NCBI RefSeq assembly: GCF_004402405.1
Contig: NZ_SOFE01000015.1
Location: 21,445 to 75,503, forward strand
Origin: Cryobacterium levicorallinum
Lineage (GTDB): Bacteria; Actinomycetota; Actinomycetes; Actinomycetales; Microbacteriaceae
Direction: 5' to 3'
DNA: 54,059 nucleotides
Positions 33,072 through 40,422 of this stretch are shown piece after piece. The notes below the pieces were generated by a model. It saw only the letters and a list, made by a program, of their open reading frames with translations, did no database searches and was not told the origin of the DNA. Each line of letters starts with the position of its first letter. The stretch's first letter is position 1. Position numbers and translations under genes: made by a program.

Positions 33072-33569
33072 TCAGCGAACCAGACGCACCTCGTGCAGCA
33101 TTTCGCCGAGAACCTCTTCGGTCTTCTCCCGACCGTCAGCCGTGTAGCCGTTGCGCGCGTAGAAAGCGTGGGCGCGCGGGTTATCGGCGGCCACCCAGAG
33201 CACCGACGGGCCGGCATCGACGACGGCGTCGAACAGCAGTCGGCCGACGCCGACGCCGTGGTGCGCATTGAGCAGGTACATGACCTTCAATTCGCGAGTG
33301 GATGCCGGCAGGTCGTCTTCCTGACCCGGGGCGCTCGCAGCGAAACCGATGATCTCGCCGCTGCCGTCGACGGCGACGACCTGTCGGTACTCGTGACCGA
33401 GCTTGGTGATGCCGTGCCACATCGTGGCGAGACGCTCCGGTCGCAGGTGGGACAACGCGGCCTGGCTGAGTAGGTGATCATAGGTTTCATGCCAGCAGGC
33501 GGCGTGTACGCGGCCCAGGCTTTCGGCATCCGCTTCTTCTACGGGTCGAACGACAACTGTGGTGTTCAT
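33072..33569 (-). CDS. GNAT-family N-acetyltransferase
   Basis: A 165-residue protein with the GNAT core: VVVRPVEEADAESLGRVHAA start, GEIIGFAASAP strand, LKVMYLLNAHHGVGVGRLLF (acetyl-CoA pyrophosphate loop HHGVGVGRLL) and NPRAHAFYARNGYTADG. The substrate is unknown; the build resembles small-molecule or ribosomal-protein acetyltransferases. A TAGTGT box (33576-33581) sits 6 nt before the ATG, another likely leaderless gene. Confidence 0.9.
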   Translation of the reverse strand: MNTTVVVRPVEEADAESLGRVHAACWHETYDHLLSQAALSHLRPERLATMWHGITKLGHEYRQVVAVDGSGEIIGFAASAPGQEDDLPASTRELKVMYLLNAHHGVGVGRLLFDAVVDAGPSVLWVAADNPRAHAFYARNGYTADGREKTEEVLGEMLHEVRLVR

Positions 33570-33575
33570 GATTCG

Positions 33576-33581
33576 ACACTA
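33576..33581 (-). promoter_or_regulatory. Leaderless-type -10 box for the GNAT gene
   Basis: TAGTGT on the minus strand, 6 nt before ATG 33569. It lies between the GNAT start and the helicase terminator. Confidence 0.45.
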
Positions 33582-33612
33582 TCCGTCTTTGCGGGCGGTC
33601 CCGGACACACGA

Positions 33613-33643
33613 ATGGGCCGGCCTCCGAAGAGACCGGCCCAAT
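33613..33643 (-). terminator. Hairpin terminator after the DEAD-box helicase
   Basis: GGGCCGG (33615-33621) pairs with CCGGCCC (33634-33640), extended on both sides by CTC/GAG and AT pairs with one mismatch, around a CGAA loop. It lies 27 bases beyond the helicase stop. Confidence 0.65.
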
Positions 33644-33669
33644 TGTTTCAAGGGGATGCTGCTGGCCGT

Positions 33670-35280
33670 TTATCCCTGCGAGCGGCGGGGAGCGGAGCGG
33701 CCTGCTCCGCCCGAGCCGGGTCCGCGAACGAGTCCGCCGACCTGGAGGCTGCCGACGCGAGCGCCGCCCGAGCGGCCAGCGGCCGAACCCGAGCGGGGAG
33801 CGCTGGAGGCAGCGCCGGCCGGACGGCCGGTGCGCTCGCGACGAGCGCCACCGGCGGGAGCCGAGTCGCGGCTGCGGCCGCCGTCGTTACGGTCGGTGCG
33901 GGCACCGCCCTGGCTTGCGCCGGAGCGGCCGGCGCCGGCATCGCGGCCGCCCTCTGAACGGCCACCCTGTGAGCGACCGCCTTCGGAACGGCCACCCTGT
34001 GAACGACCGCCTTCGGAACGGCCACCCTGTGAACGTCCGCCCTGCGACTGGCGCTGCTGCTGCGGCGCTTCGACGCGGGGAGCTGGCTTGACATAGGCAG
34101 CAACATCGCCGACGAGGGCGTCGACGGCGGGGGAGGAAGCATCCACGCGCTGCGGGGTCACCTTGATGGCGGCCTTGCGCAGCAGAGCGTCGGTGTCGCG
34201 CTTCTGCTCGGGCAGCACGACGGTGACGACGTCACCGGCGCTGCCGGCGCGGGCGGTACGGCCCGAACGGTGCAGGTACGCCTTGTGCTCGGCCGGCGGG
34301 TCGACGTGGATGACGAGTTCGATGTCGTCGACGTGCACGCCGCGAGCGGCGACATCCGTTGCGACGAGAACCTTGACCGTGCCGGCGCTGAATGCGGCGA
34401 GGTTGCGGTCACGGGCCACCTGTGAGAGGTTTCCGTGCAGGTCGACGGACGGGATGCCAGCGTCGGTGAGGCTTTTGGCGAGCTTCTTGGCCTGGTGCTT
34501 GGTGCGCATAAAGAGGATGCGACGGCCTGAGCCGCTCGCCAGCTTCTGCACGAGGTCCTTCTTGGCATCGACGCCGGCGACCTCGAACACGTGGTGGGTC
34601 ATGGCCGAGACGTGGCTGTTGGCCTCGTCGACGGAGTGCATCACGGGGTCGTGCAGGAAGCGCTTGACGATCTTGTCCACGCCGTTATCGAGGGTGGCGG
34701 AGAACAGCATGCGCTGGCCGTTGCCGGGAGTCTTGTCGAGGATGCGGGTGACGACGGGCAGAAAGCCGAGGTCGGCCATGTGGTCGGCCTCGTCGAGCAC
34801 AGTGATCTCAACCGAGTCGAGGTTCACGAAGCCCTGCTTCATGAGGTCTTCGAGGCGGCCGGGGCAGGCCACGACGATGTCGACGCCGGCCTTGAGCGCG
34901 GTGACCTGGCGGCCCTGCGAGACGCCACCGAAGATCGTGGTGGTGTTGAGGCCGTAGGCCTCGGCGAGCGGGGTGATGGCGTTGGTGATCTGCGTGGCGA
35001 GCTCGCGGGTCGGCGCGAGGATCAGGCCGAGCGGGCGGCCCGGGCGACGCTTGCCGCCGGCTAGGGTGCCGCCGAGGCGCGAGACCATCGGAATGGAGAA
35101 GGCCAGGGTCTTGCCCGAGCCGGTCTTGCCGCGGCCGAGCACGTCGCGGCCATTCAGGGTGTCCGGAAGGGTGTCGACCTGAATCGGGAAGGCGGTGTCG
35201 ATTCCCTGGGAAGAGAGAACCTTTACCAGGGGAGCCGGCACGCCGAGCGTGCTGAACGTTGTGGACAAATCTGTAGACAA
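33670..35280 (-). CDS. DEAD-box RNA helicase with Gly/Arg/Ser-rich tail
   Basis: A 536-residue RNA helicase. The Q-motif (FSTLGVPAPLVKVLSSQGI...FPIQ), Walker A RGKTGSGKT (50-58), PTRELA, DEAD (163-166), SAT, and the C-terminal motifs (ATDVAARGVHVDDIELVIH, HRSGRTARAG) are complete. The ~150-residue tail is low complexity, with ten-residue repeats of GGRSQGGRSE that would bind RNA nonspecifically. Such helicases remodel rRNA and mRNA and often matter in the cold. TTG 35280 is preferred, with AAAGG 8 bases upstream. Confidence 0.93.
   Translation of the reverse strand: MSTDLSTTFSTLGVPAPLVKVLSSQGIDTAFPIQVDTLPDTLNGRDVLGRGKTGSGKTLAFSIPMVSRLGGTLAGGKRRPGRPLGLILAPTRELATQITNAITPLAEAYGLNTTTIFGGVSQGRQVTALKAGVDIVVACPGRLEDLMKQGFVNLDSVEITVLDEADHMADLGFLPVVTRILDKTPGNGQRMLFSATLDNGVDKIVKRFLHDPVMHSVDEANSHVSAMTHHVFEVAGVDAKKDLVQKLASGSGRRILFMRTKHQAKKLAKSLTDAGIPSVDLHGNLSQVARDRNLAAFSAGTVKVLVATDVAARGVHVDDIELVIHVDPPAEHKAYLHRSGRTARAGSAGDVVTVVLPEQKRDTDALLRKAAIKVTPQRVDASSPAVDALVGDVAAYVKPAPRVEAPQQQRQSQGGRSQGGRSEGGRSQGGRSEGGRSQGGRSEGGRDAGAGRSGASQGGARTDRNDGGRSRDSAPAGGARRERTGRPAGAASSAPRSGSAAGRSGGARVGSLQVGGLVRGPGSGGAGRSAPRRSQG
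33931..34050 (-). repeat. 30-bp tandem repeats in the helicase tail
   Basis: Three clear 30-nt units at 33961-33990, 33991-34020 and 34021-34050, plus a decayed one before. The first two differ by a single base. The unit keeps frame and encodes RSEGGRSQGG. Likely hypervariable in copy number. Confidence 0.75.
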
Positions 35281-35356
35281 AATGGTGCCTTTCGGGCATC
35301 AGTCTCCTCGCCCGTTCGAATTATCGCGCAGCGATAAGCAAACCAGGAGGATTCAC

Positions 35357-35443
35357 ATGGCGAAGGTGCCGAAGGGCACATCCGTTCGCCGTAAGAATGT
35401 TTCATTCGAAAAATCAGGTCAGCCCTGGTGGGCCGCCAGATAG
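35357..35443 (+). CDS. Possible 28-residue basic protein
   Basis: A short frame starting MAKVPKGTSVRRKNVSFEKS and ending PWWAAR, with a perfect AGGAGG 6 bases before the ATG. It is basic with a Trp pair near the end. No family recognised. It is divergent from the helicase gene. The good ribosome binding site is the main support; it could also be the undamaged start of a decayed gene. From 35444 to 35637 I see no further gene. Confidence 0.4.
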   Translation: MAKVPKGTSVRRKNVSFEKSGQPWWAAR

Positions 35444-35637
35444 AGAAGAGGGCGTTCTACGACGCAGCAAGCGCAACTACGCACTCGCAAGTTCTCCTAC
35501 TCTAGCGGATGCTGTCAAATCGGCCCACCCGCGGCATCCGTTGCGCTGCCGCACGGCTGCGCCGCACCGTGCAGACCCGGTGGTCGCGCGCCGTCTCAAG
35601 ACTGCGCGCGAAAAACTGGGCTTCTCACCCCGGATAA

Positions 35638-36411
35638 CTACTGGAATTCGATCGTGTCGACCACGCTGTCGTAACCCAGCCAGGTCGGCGATGTGAATCC
35701 GCCCTCGGCGTTGCGCTGTGACGAGTAGTAGACGACCAAGCCGCTTTCGGTGTCGAAAGTCGGGGTGCCCCGATCGAGACGGCTGTGGATCGATGGCGCC
35801 GTGCCGGCGAACGTCGCGGCGGCCAGCGGTGCTCCGGAGAATGCACCTTGTCCGATGGCCGTCATCGAACCCGGAATGGCGATGCGAGTCAGCTCGGTCT
35901 CTTCGAAGGCATAGGCACCGATCTCGGTGAGCCCTTCGTGCAAGGTGACCGATCTGAGGGGATTGTTGGCGAACGCCCCGTTGCCGAGAGTGGTGACCGA
36001 CGCGGGAATCTCAACGGTGCTTAACTCGTTGCCGGCAAAAGCGCCCTCCCCAATGAATGTGAGCGATTTGGAGAACAGGATAGTCGTCAGATTGTCATTG
36101 ATGAAGGCCCAACTGCCAATGGTCGTCACGTTCTCGCCAATCGAGACGGCGTCGAGGGTGACCGCGCTGAAGAATTCGTCAGCGACCGCAGTGACGAGAT
36201 ACTCGTCGAGGCCGTTCCAGACCGAATCGGGAATGACGACGGTCGACGGGCCGTCGTAGCCGATTGCCACCACCGTTCCGGGTTCGGCGCAGTACGCGTA
36301 GGTGATGCCGCTGTCCGCGGTGAAGCAGTTTTCGTCGAGTACCGGTCGAGTGGTCGTCACCAGCAGGCTCGCGACCCGACGACCCTCACCAGCGCACGGC
36401 AGGCCAGGCAC
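35638..36411 (-). CDS. BspA-type leucine-rich-repeat protein, 5' end doubtful
   Basis: About 257 residues. From residue ~75 there are 5-6 BspA/LRR_5 repeats of ~22 residues (VSIGENVTTIGSWAFINDN, LTFIGEGAFAGNELSTVEIP, VTTLGNGAFANNPLRSVTLH, LTEIGAYAFEETELTRIAIP). Such proteins are normally secreted or surface-bound, but this frame has no signal peptide; GTG 36411 is simply the first possible start. A good ribosome binding site and ATG (36443) lie in another frame just upstream, suggesting a frameshift near the 5' end. Two Cys (ENCF, YAYC) follow the N-terminal region. Confidence 0.65.
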   Translation of the reverse strand: MPGLPCAGEGRRVASLLVTTTRPVLDENCFTADSGITYAYCAEPGTVVAIGYDGPSTVVIPDSVWNGLDEYLVTAVADEFFSAVTLDAVSIGENVTTIGSWAFINDNLTTILFSKSLTFIGEGAFAGNELSTVEIPASVTTLGNGAFANNPLRSVTLHEGLTEIGAYAFEETELTRIAIPGSMTAIGQGAFSGAPLAAATFAGTAPSIHSRLDRGTPTFDTESGLVVYYSSQRNAEGGFTSPTWLGYDSVVDTIEFQ

Positions 36412-36741
36412 AGCCCCCGTCGATCGTTGAAACCATCCAACATGCGGCCTCCGTTTGTAGATGACTTCGCGTTGTTTACGACCTATGGGTTCGCAGCTTC
36501 AGAAGCCCTTCGGCACAGGCGGAAATTCAGCATATGTCTTACCTTGGTCGCACAGCCAGGGTCACAACACTGGGCCTGACCGCGAGGACTACCGGGATTT
36601 GGCCGCTGTCGATGCACCGGCGCGCGGCAGCGTGCGGTCGGCGCGCCCAATAGGCGTCAGAAAATCGCTGCACGGCGGGCTGGTGGATTCACCCGAGGTG
36701 TTACAGCTACTGGCGTTTACGCACTCGGATACCGCTGGGAG
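36412..36741. other. Gap upstream of the LRR gene
   Basis: It holds the candidate true start of the LRR gene (GGAGG complement at 36448-36452, ATG at 36443 on the minus strand). The rest is less GC-rich than its neighbours. An open frame at 36461-36763 on the plus strand has no ribosome binding site or recognisable product. No terminator found for the DUF1684 gene. Confidence 0.5.
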
Positions 36742-37380
36742 TCAGGAGTGGTCGCCGTGGTAGAGCTCGCCGACGGGCACGTCGACGCCGATGATATTGC
36801 CGCTCTGCGGCAGCGGGCAGGCCCACATCGGGTCGTACGCGCAGGAGGGGTTGTAAGCAAAGTTGAAATCGAGAATGAGGGTGTCGTCGTCGACCCCCGG
36901 GCCGAGGTCGGCACCCTTGATGGTGTCGAGCAGGTAGCGTCCGCCGCCGTAAGTTCCGCCGCTTTTGCCGGCCAGGGCATCTTTCAGCGGCAGGAACAGG
37001 CCGCCGCCGTAGCTTGCGAGCCGCCACACGTCGAGCGAACCAAGGTAGGGCAGGCGCACGGTGCCGACCAGGTCGAAGGGCACGGTGCCGTCCGTGCCAG
37101 TTTCCACGTTCATGCGATGGGACTGCTCGGAGCGGTGCACCTCGACTTCAAACCGCCAGTCCGGGTCGTACGCGGCAATGGGAAGCCCGGTGAAGGCCGA
37201 ACGGTCGTCGGGCAATAACGGCGACGACGGATGCCCCGCAAACAGTTCATCCCGCCCCGACCGCCACAATTCGTGGCCGCTTTTCGGGCTGCTCACGCTG
37301 AGCTGGCGCACCCCCGCGTACAAACCGGTCACACGCCGACGCCAGTCCGCGATCTGCAAGGCCCCCAGGGAAGAACTCAT
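36742..37380 (-). CDS. DUF1684-family protein
   Basis: A 212-residue cytosolic protein. WRRRVTGLYAGVRQLS...HELWRSGRDELFAGHPSSPL at the start and GGRYLLDTIKGADLG...LILDFNFAYNPSCAYDPMWACPLPQSGN at the end are the DUF1684 signature. The function is not established to my knowledge. The ATG lies 7 nt after a TAGCGT box (37388-37393), so it is likely leaderless. Confidence 0.88.
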   Translation of the reverse strand: MSSSLGALQIADWRRRVTGLYAGVRQLSVSSPKSGHELWRSGRDELFAGHPSSPLLPDDRSAFTGLPIAAYDPDWRFEVEVHRSEQSHRMNVETGTDGTVPFDLVGTVRLPYLGSLDVWRLASYGGGLFLPLKDALAGKSGGTYGGGRYLLDTIKGADLGPGVDDDTLILDFNFAYNPSCAYDPMWACPLPQSGNIIGVDVPVGELYHGDHS

Positions 37381-37446
37381 GGTGGCTACGCTACCGCTGG
37401 CGGGCCCGATGCATAGAGGAGATGGCGCGGGGAAACTGCGGAAGCG

Positions 37447-37989
37447 CTAGTTGCCGTCGTCGGACTCCCGCTGCGACAGCGGCACAAAGTTGGGGTCGTC
37501 GATGCCCACGTCGTGCTGCCAGGTGGGGGCGAGGGACTTGAGGCGCAGCATCCGCCATTGCCAGAACGCCCAAAACGTCGGCCAGAGGGCGATCGTGGCC
37601 GGGCGGCCGCGAAAAATGAGCTGGTCCCGGTAGAGGGTTTTGCCGGTGCCAGCCGGGTCGGGCGCGATCGCCATGCGGTGATCCCAGAGCGTGACCGCAC
37701 TCAGCGCGCCGGAGACGCCGCGACCGGTATCGCGCAGAATGCGCACGCCGTCGGGCCGGTGCGTGGAGTTGGCAAGGCGAATGATCTGGGTTCCCATCGG
37801 CACCAGGCCGAGCATGGAGAACACGGCGGGGTGTTCGCCCGGTTCCCACCGGGTGGGAAACCCGTCGGGTTCGAGAGACTCGACCGCCATGAACGGGCTG
37901 CTCACCTCGCGAAAGACGGCGGGGCTGTGGATGGCGTGCCAGGCAGCATCCGGTGTGCAGTCCAGAATCTCTTTCAGGAGTACTCGCAT
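37447..37989 (-). CDS. SRPBCC-like (polyketide cyclase/START fold) protein
   Basis: A 180-residue protein. The start MRVLLKEILDCTPDAAWHAIHSPAVFREVS and the central LWDHRMAIAPDPAGTGKTLYRDQLIF strand pair suit the SRPBCC ligand-binding fold, and the WPTFWAFWQWRMLRLKSLAPTW helix is the expected long C-terminal helix. No enzyme activity can be inferred. ATG 37989 chosen; the longer start at 38025 overlaps the divergent EVE gene's promoter. Confidence 0.7.
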   Translation of the reverse strand: MRVLLKEILDCTPDAAWHAIHSPAVFREVSSPFMAVESLEPDGFPTRWEPGEHPAVFSMLGLVPMGTQIIRLANSTHRPDGVRILRDTGRGVSGALSAVTLWDHRMAIAPDPAGTGKTLYRDQLIFRGRPATIALWPTFWAFWQWRMLRLKSLAPTWQHDVGIDDPNFVPLSQRESDDGN

Positions 37990-38033
37990 CTGCTTAGTTT
38001 GGTGTGTGCGTGGCATGCGGTACAACTAGGAAT

Positions 38034-38474
38034 GTGGCAATTCGGTTCTGGCTCGGCGTTGTGCACCGCGAGCACGTGCTGCGCGGTGTCGATTTGGGCA
38101 TCGCCCGCGCCAATCGCGGCGCCGGGGACCTGATCGCGCAGATGGGCGAGGCCGACGGCATCGTCTACTACTCCCCGAAAACTGCGATCGAGGGCGATCC
38201 GCTCAAGGAATTCACGGCCATCGGCCGAATAGCGGATGCCTATGCCTACCAGGTGGGCGACCCCGCGAACGAGTTTCGGCCCTGGCGACGCCGGGCCGAC
38301 TACGATCTGGATGCCTGGCCAACCAGCATCCGCCCGCTACTGCCCGTGCTACAGCTCACCCGCGGAAACCCGGACTGGGGCTTCCAGCTGCGCCGCGGCG
38401 TGCTCGAGATTTCGCGGCACGACTTCGAGATGATTCGGCAGCAGATGCGGCGGCCCTCTGCCGACGACCGGTAG
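38034..38474 (+). CDS. EVE-domain protein
   Basis: A 146-residue protein. MAIRFWLGVVHREHVLRGVD, then GEADGIVYYSPKTAIEGDPLKEFTAIGRIADA, match the EVE (PUA-like, UPF0310) fold, thought to bind modified bases in DNA or RNA. The C-terminal RPLLPVLQLTRGNPDWGFQLRRG segment completes the domain. The GTG start lies 7 nt after TACAAC (38021-38026), a weak leaderless-type arrangement. It is 30 bases upstream of the coiled-coil gene. Confidence 0.88.
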   Translation: MAIRFWLGVVHREHVLRGVDLGIARANRGAGDLIAQMGEADGIVYYSPKTAIEGDPLKEFTAIGRIADAYAYQVGDPANEFRPWRRRADYDLDAWPTSIRPLLPVLQLTRGNPDWGFQLRRGVLEISRHDFEMIRQQMRRPSADDR

Positions 38475-38491
38475 CGCCCAGTAACCCTCAT

Positions 38492-38497
38492 TAGACT
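38492..38497 (+). promoter_or_regulatory. Leaderless-type -10 box for the coiled-coil gene
   Basis: TAGACT, 7 nt before ATG 38505, with no ribosome binding site between. Confidence 0.45.
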
Positions 38498-38504
38498 CAC
38501 GGCT

Positions 38505-39770
38505 ATGAATGGCGATCTCTGGTGGGTACCCTCGGTCATCGTTATCGGCCTCGTGTTGGCCGGAGTCTGGGCGCTGGTGGCAGCTTCGCGGCGGCGCACC
38601 CGGGCTCGGATCGGGCAGGTGAACGCTGAGGCGGCTCTTCTCGCCCGTAGCGCGGCGATCAGCCTGGTTCGCGCCGACGATCTGGTGCAAGACGCGACCG
38701 ACGAGCTCGGCTTCGCCATCGCCCAGTTCGGCGAGTCTTCGACGCGGGAATTCGCCACGGCGCTCAGCACGTCGAAACGCCAGCTCAGTGATGCTTTCGC
38801 GCTGCAGCAAAAGCTCGACGACGCCGTGCCGGACACCGCTGCCGAACGCACCCGCTGGAACCAGCAGATCATCCAGCTCGCCGACGAGGCCACGGGCCGA
38901 CTGACCGGCCAGGCGCGTAATTTCACCGCCAGGCGCGGCGTGGAACGCAACGCTCCGCAGCAACTCGACGAACTGCGCCGACGCCTCGATCGCGTGTCCG
39001 ACCGGATCGCCGGCGGAGCGAACACGCTCGCCCGGCTCGGTTTGAGTTATTCGCCGCCGGCGCTCGCTGTGATCAGCGGCAACGTTTTGCGGGCGCAAAC
39101 CGCACTCGACCTGGCCGCGGCGGCCGCCGATGCTGGCGCTGCGCGCCTCGAGGCCGCGTCGTCCGAACCGGTGGGGGAGCAGCTGCAGTCCGCCGAGCAC
39201 TCCCTGTTTCAGGCGACACAACTGCTCGACGCGATTGAAACCGGCGAGGACTTGCTGCACCGTGGTTTCGCGAACTTGCAGCAGGCACTGGATGCTGCCA
39301 GCTCGGAACTCGCGCAGGCGCGAGCCCTGCGCGACGGTCACGAAGAATCCGATACGAGCGCGTCCCTGAACCTCGTCATCACCGCGGCGGCAGCCGTGCA
39401 GGCGCAATTGCAAGAGCCCGGGAGACTCAGCGACCCATCCTCGGATCTCGTGAAGCTGGAGGCGGCGATGAACGGGCTGGACAGCATCCGTTCGGAGGCA
39501 CGCAATCGGCAGTTGCGGCTCGAGAACGCCCGCACCGCCCTGGCCGGCGCGCTGCTCACCGCCCGCAACCAGATTACGATCACCCGCGACTTCGTGTCCA
39601 CCCATCGCGGTCGGGTGCAGGCCGCCGCGCGCACCCGTTTGGCCGAGGCTGAACGGCAGCTCGCGCTCGCCGTGGCCGAGGCCGACCCGGTGACCGCGCT
39701 GGATACCGCTCGTCGAGCGATGATGCACGCCACGGATGCCGACGCCCTCGCCCGCTACGACGTGCACTGA
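38505..39770 (+). CDS. Membrane-anchored coiled-coil protein
   Basis: A 421-residue protein: one N-terminal membrane helix (VPSVIVIGLVLAGVWALVAA, about 8-27), then an almost uninterrupted Ala/Leu/Glu/Arg-rich helical region with coiled-coil character to the end. It resembles the long helical C-terminal part of actinobacterial TPM-domain proteins, but no TPM domain is present. It may be a structural or partner protein at the membrane. The start is probably leaderless. Confidence 0.75.
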   Translation: MNGDLWWVPSVIVIGLVLAGVWALVAASRRRTRARIGQVNAEAALLARSAAISLVRADDLVQDATDELGFAIAQFGESSTREFATALSTSKRQLSDAFALQQKLDDAVPDTAAERTRWNQQIIQLADEATGRLTGQARNFTARRGVERNAPQQLDELRRRLDRVSDRIAGGANTLARLGLSYSPPALAVISGNVLRAQTALDLAAAAADAGAARLEAASSEPVGEQLQSAEHSLFQATQLLDAIETGEDLLHRGFANLQQALDAASSELAQARALRDGHEESDTSASLNLVITAAAAVQAQLQEPGRLSDPSSDLVKLEAAMNGLDSIRSEARNRQLRLENARTALAGALLTARNQITITRDFVSTHRGRVQAAARTRLAEAERQLALAVAEADPVTALDTARRAMMHATDADALARYDVH

Positions 39771-39796
39771 ACGCGTGCGCGCCGACCTGGTGCGCC

Positions 39797-39841
39797 CTGA
39801 ACGTCTGGGCGCTGAACGTCTGGGCACTGACCCTGGGCGCT
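39797..39841. repeat. Short tandem repeats between two genes
   Basis: Two 15-nt units TGAACGTCTGGGCGC/TGAACGTCTGGGCAC followed by a decayed third (TGACCCTGGGCGC). They lie between convergent stops and may have arisen by slippage. Confidence 0.5.
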
Positions 39842-39845
39842 GAAC

Positions 39846-40358
39846 TCAGCCGACCGGCGGGAGCCTAGGGCCGGCCGAGGCCGCGGCCCGACGCCGGATC
39901 GCCGGCGTGATTTCGCGGCGTAACCAGCTGATGGCGTGGGCCTGATCGAATCGGCGGGCGCAGAGTCCACAGGCCAGCGGCCGGGTGGGCTGCCGATACC
40001 GAAAATGGGTGTGTCCGGCGGGGCAGGTGCCCACCCAGGGGGCGAGTTCGTCGGCGATCTCGCCGTCGTGGGTGCGCTTGCCGTCGTAGCCAAGGTCGAA
40101 GGCCACCTTCTTCCAGCGCGGACCATGCCCGGCAGGCGGCCCGGCCAGGGCGTGCGCGAATTCGTGCAGCAGGATCTGGTGCACGTCGTCGTCGGCATAG
40201 CGGGAGGCGAGGTAGCGCGACACCGTGATGTGCTTCGCGCTGAAATTGCACAGGCCGGCACGTTTTTTCGCGTTGTCGAAGCCGAAGGTCCAGCTGGGGT
40301 CGAGGTGCAGCACGATGAGCGCGTCGGCCCAGCGTCGCACCTGGGCGAGATCGGCCAT
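39846..40358 (-). CDS. SprT-like zinc metalloprotease-domain protein
   Basis: A 170-residue protein. HEFAH (65-69) in HQILLHEFAHALAGPPAGHG, with WKKVAFDLGYDGKRTH after it, is the SprT-like active-site region. The C-terminal CPAGHTHFRYRQPTRPLACGLC is a probable zinc ribbon. SprT-like enzymes cleave DNA-protein crosslinks in eukaryotes; bacterial roles are not clear. ATG 40358 chosen at MADLAQVRRWADALI; the longer start (40385) adds only a Gly-rich stub. Confidence 0.85.
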   Translation of the reverse strand: MADLAQVRRWADALIVLHLDPSWTFGFDNAKKRAGLCNFSAKHITVSRYLASRYADDDVHQILLHEFAHALAGPPAGHGPRWKKVAFDLGYDGKRTHDGEIADELAPWVGTCPAGHTHFRYRQPTRPLACGLCARRFDQAHAISWLRREITPAIRRRAAASAGPRLPPVG

Positions 40359-40422
40359 CAGGGCGCCGCCGTTTCCCCGAGGCAAGCGGGGGTCTGAGCG
40401 AGATCAGACGTCGGGAAAGACA

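Noticed and set aside
33961..34050. Regular 30-bp repeats considered as a CRISPR array
   Set aside because: Units are directly adjacent with no spacers and are in frame with the helicase tail.
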